This document shows positions 60,525-64,000 of a stretch of 64,000 bases of DNA, piece after piece. Both the position numbers and the translations under genes were made by a program. The notes beneath the pieces were generated by a model, which had not been told where the DNA came from, searched no databases, and was given only the letters and a program-made list of their open reading frames with translations. Within the stretch, counting starts at the first letter, position 1. Each line of letters begins with the position of its first letter. Source of the DNA: CAZCZZ01 sp964503335 (lineage in GTDB: Bacteria > Verrucomicrobiota > Kiritimatiellia > CAIVKH01); the NCBI GenBank assembly GCA_964503335.1, contig CAZCZZ010000002.1:56756-120755 (forward strand). The letters are read 5' to 3'.

Positions 60525-61946
60525 TCAGATATGCAGGGCTCGGCCGTCCACGGCCAGGGCAGCTTCGTGGAAGGCTTCGGACAGCGACGGATGGGCATGC
60601 ACAGTCCGCTGGATGTCCTCGGTGCTTGCGGCAAACTCCATCGCGACCACCGCCTCGGCGATCATTTCGGAGGCGTTCGGCGCGATCATGTGGACGCCGA
60701 GAATGCGGTCGGTCTTCGCGTCGGAGATGACCTTGACCATGCCGGCTGTTTCGCCCATGGCCTTGGCGCGGCTGCTCGCGGATAGCGGGAAGGAGCCGGT
60801 CTTGTACTCACGCGCAGACGCCTTCAGCTGCTTCTCGGTCTTACCGACCCACGCAATCTCCGGCATCGTGTAGATAACCCACGGCACCGTCTCGTAGTTC
60901 ACGCGAACTTCCTCGCCGCCGATCCGCTCGGCTACCATGACGCCTTCCTCGGACCCCTTGTGCGCGAGCATCGGTCCGCGAACGACATCGCCGATCGCGT
61001 ACACATTTGGAAGATTCGTGCGGCAGAACTCATCCACATGGATGAAGCCGCGTTCATCTATGAGCAATCCAACACCCGTGGCGTTCAGCCCTTCGGTCTG
61101 CGGTTTGCGGCCGACGGCGACGATGAGCTTGTCGACGTTGAGTGTCTGCTCGCCATTGGCATCCTGGAATTGGACCTGCACGCCCTTCTTGGCGACCTTC
61201 GCGGACATGACGCGGGTGCCGAGGCGGATATCGAGTCCCTGCTTTTTGAACTCCCGCATCGCGGTCTGCGCCACCTGCTCATCCACCATCGGGAGGAACG
61301 AATCCATGGCTTCGAGTAGGACGACATTGGATCCGAGCCGCTTCCAGACGGAACCAAGCTCAAGGCCGATCACACCCGCGCCGATGACGCAAAGGTTCGC
61401 CGGGACTTCCGTGAATTCGAGGGCGCCGCTGGAGTCGACCACCTGCTTGCCGTCGATCGTTACATTCGTCACTTCGCGCGGCGTGGAGCCCGTTGCGATG
61501 ATGATGTGCGTGGCCTCGACCATTTCCGTGATCGCCGCCTCGCCTGAATGTTTCACTTCGAGCACGTTCTTCGGGAGCAGGCGCGCCTCGCCGGCGATCC
61601 ATACCACCTTGTTCTTCTTGAAGAGGAATTCCACGCCCTTGGTGAGGGTCTGGACGACCTTGTCCTTGCGGGCCAGCATCGCCTGTACGTCGAGCGTGAC
61701 GCCGCTGACCTTGATGCCGTGCTCCGCAAGCCTGCCGCTGGACTGGTAGTAATGTTCCGACGATTCGAGGAGGGCCTTCGACGGGATACAGCCCACGTTC
61801 AGGCAGGTGCCGCCGAGCGCGGGCTTATCATCCTTGCCGACCCACTTGTCCACACAGGCCGTGGAGAGTCCAAGCTGGGCGCAACGAATGGCCGAGACAT
61901 AGCCGGCGGGGCCGGCACCAATGACAACGACATCGAACTTTTTCAT
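60525..61946 (-). CDS. lpdA: Dihydrolipoyl dehydrogenase (E3)
   Basis: 473 residues, full length. The FAD-binding GxGxxG is VVIGAGPAGY. The redox disulfide is GGTCLNVGCIPSK (Cys48, Cys53), the NAD-binding motif is VIGAGVIGLELGSVW, and the catalytic His-Glu pair is in HAHPSLSEAF near the C-terminus. It reoxidises dihydrolipoyl groups of 2-oxo-acid dehydrogenase complexes with NAD+. It is the last gene of sucA-sucB-lpdA, 28 nt after sucB, so it serves the 2-oxoglutarate complex and perhaps others. A palindromic element lies beyond its stop. Confidence 0.97.
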   Translation of the reverse strand: MKKFDVVVIGAGPAGYVSAIRCAQLGLSTACVDKWVGKDDKPALGGTCLNVGCIPSKALLESSEHYYQSSGRLAEHGIKVSGVTLDVQAMLARKDKVVQTLTKGVEFLFKKNKVVWIAGEARLLPKNVLEVKHSGEAAITEMVEATHIIIATGSTPREVTNVTIDGKQVVDSSGALEFTEVPANLCVIGAGVIGLELGSVWKRLGSNVVLLEAMDSFLPMVDEQVAQTAMREFKKQGLDIRLGTRVMSAKVAKKGVQVQFQDANGEQTLNVDKLIVAVGRKPQTEGLNATGVGLLIDERGFIHVDEFCRTNLPNVYAIGDVVRGPMLAHKGSEEGVMVAERIGGEEVRVNYETVPWVIYTMPEIAWVGKTEKQLKASAREYKTGSFPLSASSRAKAMGETAGMVKVISDAKTDRILGVHMIAPNASEMIAEAVVAMEFAASTEDIQRTVHAHPSLSEAFHEAALAVDGRALHI

Positions 61947-61974
61947 GGCGATTTTCGATTTTCGGTTTGTGAGT

Positions 61975-63297
61975 TTAGATTTGGAGGAGGAGGCGGGCCG
62001 GGTCTTCGATGGCCTCTTTCACGGCGACGAGGAACAACACCGCATCGCGTCCATCGATAATGCGGTGATCATACGATACGGCGAGGTACATCATGGGGCG
62101 GATTACGACCTCGTCGTTTTCCGCGACAGGGCGTTTCTGGATCTTGTGCATGCCGAGGATCGCACTCTGCGGCGGATTGATGATCGGCGTGGAGAGCAGC
62201 GACCCGAATACGCCGCCGTTCGAGATGGTGAACGTGCCGCCCGTCAGCTCATCGAGCTGGAGCTTGCCTTCCTCGGCGCGCTTCGCGAAGTCGGCGATCT
62301 TCAATTCAATATCGGCCAGCGATAGCCGGTCCGCATCGCGCAGGATGGGAACAATGAGCCCGCGCGGTGAGCTGACCGCGATGCCAATATCGAAGTAGCC
62401 TTTGTAAACAATCTCATCGCCGTCCACGGACGCGTTGAGGATCGGCATCTTCGAAAGCGCCTCGACCGCGGCCTTCACGAAGAACGACATGAGGCCCAGC
62501 TTGATGCCGTGCTCCTTCTCGAACTGCTCCTTGTAGCGGGCGCGCAGGTCCATGACGGCCTGCATGTTCACTTCGTTGAACGTGGTCAGGATCGCCGCGC
62601 TGTGCTGCGCCTGCACGAGGCGCTCCGCGATGCGCGCGCGGAGGCGCGTCATCTTCACGCGCTGCTCCGGACGGTCCGACGGTGCGGCCTCTGCGGCAGG
62701 CTGCGCGATTTCGACGACCGGCGCGACATCGCCGAACTTCGTTTGCAGGTGCGGCGAGTGCTCGAGGAAGCGCAGCACATCCGCCTTCGTGACACGACCA
62801 TCGCGGCCTGACCCGCTGATTTCCTTCGGGTTGATCTTGTTCTCGATGATCAGCTTCCGCACGGAAGGCGGAAGGTCGTCGAGGGGAGGGGGAGGTGGTT
62901 CGGGGGCCGCGGCGACAGGCGCGGGTGGCGGTGGTGGTGGCGACTTTACCGGAGAAGAAGGAGGGGTGGAACGAGGGGGGACGGGATTATGATTATGAGC
63001 AGGAGTGGGCGTACCAATGGGAGCGGCGGGGGCCGGCGCGGCTGGCGCGGGGGCTTTGCCGGATGAATCGATGGAGGCGATTACATCGCCGCGCTTCAGG
63101 ATGTCGCCTTCCTTCTTGGCGATGCTGGCGAGCGTGCCGGTGCCGGAGGCGTTGATCTCGATGACGATCTTGTCGGTTTCCACGTCAGCGAGCTTTTCGT
63201 TGGCGCGCACGGCATCGCCCTGCTTCTTGTGCCAGCGGACGAGGGTGCCTTCCTGCACGGACTCCGGGAACTCCGTGACTTTTACATCGATCATCAT
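61975..63297 (-). CDS. sucB: 2-oxoglutarate dehydrogenase E2 (dihydrolipoyl succinyltransferase)
   Basis: 440 residues from the first ATG (a second follows at once), with GGGAG upstream. One lipoyl domain with the attachment Lys in VETDKIV (Lys43); a long Pro/Ala-rich linker (about 80-130, including HNHN and a run of prolines); an E1/E3-binding domain (PSVRKLIIENKINP ... GRVTKADVL); and the catalytic domain ending DHRIIDGRDAVLFL (His411, Asp415). TEFPESVQEGT is characteristic of the succinyltransferase rather than the pyruvate enzyme. It lies 24 nt downstream of sucA and 28 nt upstream of lpdA, in one operon. Confidence 0.96.
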   Translation of the reverse strand: MMIDVKVTEFPESVQEGTLVRWHKKQGDAVRANEKLADVETDKIVIEINASGTGTLASIAKKEGDILKRGDVIASIDSSGKAPAPAAPAPAAPIGTPTPAHNHNPVPPRSTPPSSPVKSPPPPPPAPVAAAPEPPPPPLDDLPPSVRKLIIENKINPKEISGSGRDGRVTKADVLRFLEHSPHLQTKFGDVAPVVEIAQPAAEAAPSDRPEQRVKMTRLRARIAERLVQAQHSAAILTTFNEVNMQAVMDLRARYKEQFEKEHGIKLGLMSFFVKAAVEALSKMPILNASVDGDEIVYKGYFDIGIAVSSPRGLIVPILRDADRLSLADIELKIADFAKRAEEGKLQLDELTGGTFTISNGGVFGSLLSTPIINPPQSAILGMHKIQKRPVAENDEVVIRPMMYLAVSYDHRIIDGRDAVLFLVAVKEAIEDPARLLLQI

Positions 63298-63321
63298 GGA
63301 CTCATTCTCCCAACGGATTGG

Positions 63322-64000
63322 TCATCGCTTTTCTTCAACGAGCAGCGGCTGCGGCTGGGCCGCCGGCTTTTCGCGGATCGTCAAAGCGTCATCCACCAGC
63401 TTCTTCTGGCGTTCAAGGTGCTTCTGGTAATCGCCACCGGCAGGCGCGGCCATCGACTGGCGGCCGGCGTAGAGCAGCTTCTGCTCGGGACGCAGGCAGT
63501 AGCGGATCGCGTCCTGCACGGAATACCAGGAGCCCTGGTTCTGCGGCTCTTCCTGGGCCCACACGACTTCCTTCGCGCACTTGAAGATCTGGAACTGGCG
63601 GATCAGGTCGGCGGCGGGGAACGGATACAACTGCTCCATGCGGATGATCGCGACATTCGTGATGTTGCGCTCGCGCCGCGCTTCGAGCAGGTCGTAGTAC
63701 ACCTTGCCGGAGCAGATCACGAGGCGGCGCACGTCCGCGGGCTTGATCGGATCCAGCTCGCCGATTACGGGGTCAAACCGGTCATTCGAAAGATCTTCAA
63801 GCGTCGAGAAGGAGATCTTGCGGCGCAGCACGCTCTTCGGCGTCATGATCACGAGCGGCTTGCGATAGGGGCGGATCATCTGACGTCGCAGCAGGTGGAA
63901 CATCTGTTCCGGCGTGCTGGGATAGCAGACCTGGATATTGTCCTGAGCGCAGAGCTGCAAGAAGCGTTCAAGTCGTGCTGACGTGTGCTCCGGTTTGACC
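63322..64000 (-). CDS. sucA: 2-oxoglutarate dehydrogenase E1, C-terminal part (gene runs off the window)
   Basis: Only the last about 225 residues are inside. The frame is open to the end of the window: upstream of the internal Met the sequence reads KPEHTSARLERF, the conserved OGDH segment, so the Met at 63960 is not the start. Family signatures are QVCYPSTPEQMFHLLRRQM, KPLVIMTPKSVLRRK, VVWAQEEPQNQGSW and LYAGRQSMAAPAGG, ending in a short Gln/Pro tail. It is the thiamine-diphosphate-dependent component that decarboxylates 2-oxoglutarate and reductively succinylates SucB. First gene of sucA-sucB-lpdA. Confidence 0.96.
   Translation of the reverse strand, partial: VKPEHTSARLERFLQLCAQDNIQVCYPSTPEQMFHLLRRQMIRPYRKPLVIMTPKSVLRRKISFSTLEDLSNDRFDPVIGELDPIKPADVRRLVICSGKVYYDLLEARRERNITNVAIIRMEQLYPFPAADLIRQFQIFKCAKEVVWAQEEPQNQGSWYSVQDAIRYCLRPEQKLLYAGRQSMAAPAGGDYQKHLERQKKLVDDALTIREKPAAQPQPLLVEEKR

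Overview
The window is GC-rich bacterial chromosomal DNA. Short signal peptides, thrombospondin-type-3 (TSP3) acidic repeats, autotransporter-associated beta-strand repeats, choice-of-anchor-D, BACON-like and LamG-like modules, very large secreted proteins and palindromic intergenic repeats together suggest a free-living member of the PVC superphylum (Verrucomicrobiota/Kiritimatiellota-like). That placement is an inference from gene style, not from a marker tree. No tRNA, rRNA, CRISPR array, insertion sequence or phage gene was seen.

Layout. 1-4530: 3' part of a secreted protein with TSP3 repeats and a GH57-like domain. 4606-7943 (minus strand): endonuclease III, then polynucleotide phosphorylase and ribosomal protein S15 (rpsO-pnp order), with a plausible promoter, leader hairpin and terminator. 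8531-51605 (plus strand): a 43-kb block of four exported proteins. They are a giant protein of about 7300 residues, a 289-residue TSP3 protein, a second giant of about 5765 residues whose start overlaps the previous stop (ATGA), and an 897-residue Calx-beta/lamin-tail-like protein. 51626-54411 (minus strand): a polytopic membrane protein with a TPR-like tail and a small exported helical-repeat protein. 54491-64000: central metabolism and regulation, with sucC-sucD on plus, pirin on minus, an aldehyde dehydrogenase on plus, a two-PAS protein with an orphan phospho-acceptor-like helix on minus, then lpdA, sucB and the end of sucA on minus (transcribed sucA-sucB-lpdA).

The unusual part is the 43-kb surface-protein block. 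Both giants are built from the same shuffled cassettes (BACON-like / FN3-like / LamG-like jelly roll / Ig-like with an acidic DADxDR motif and a DDD linker). Both end in the same C-terminal region finishing in R-N-(I/M)-N-P. Each also carries one embedded predicted nuclease or phosphodiesterase domain: a two-HKD phospholipase-D-superfamily domain in the first and a DNase-I-like endonuclease/exonuclease/phosphatase (EEP) domain in the second. The fourth protein carries a lamin-tail-like domain of the sort found beside secreted nucleases. A reasonable but untested reading is a cell-surface or released fibre system that delivers or displays nucleases, for extracellular DNA use, biofilm DNA handling or contact antagonism.

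The metabolic genes give the 2-oxoglutarate to succinate part of the TCA cycle (2-oxoglutarate dehydrogenase E1/E2/E3 and succinyl-CoA synthetase), which suggests an oxidative cycle. Many gene ends are marked by palindromic intergenic elements of several sequence families; two copies of one family supply the stop codon of the neighbouring gene.
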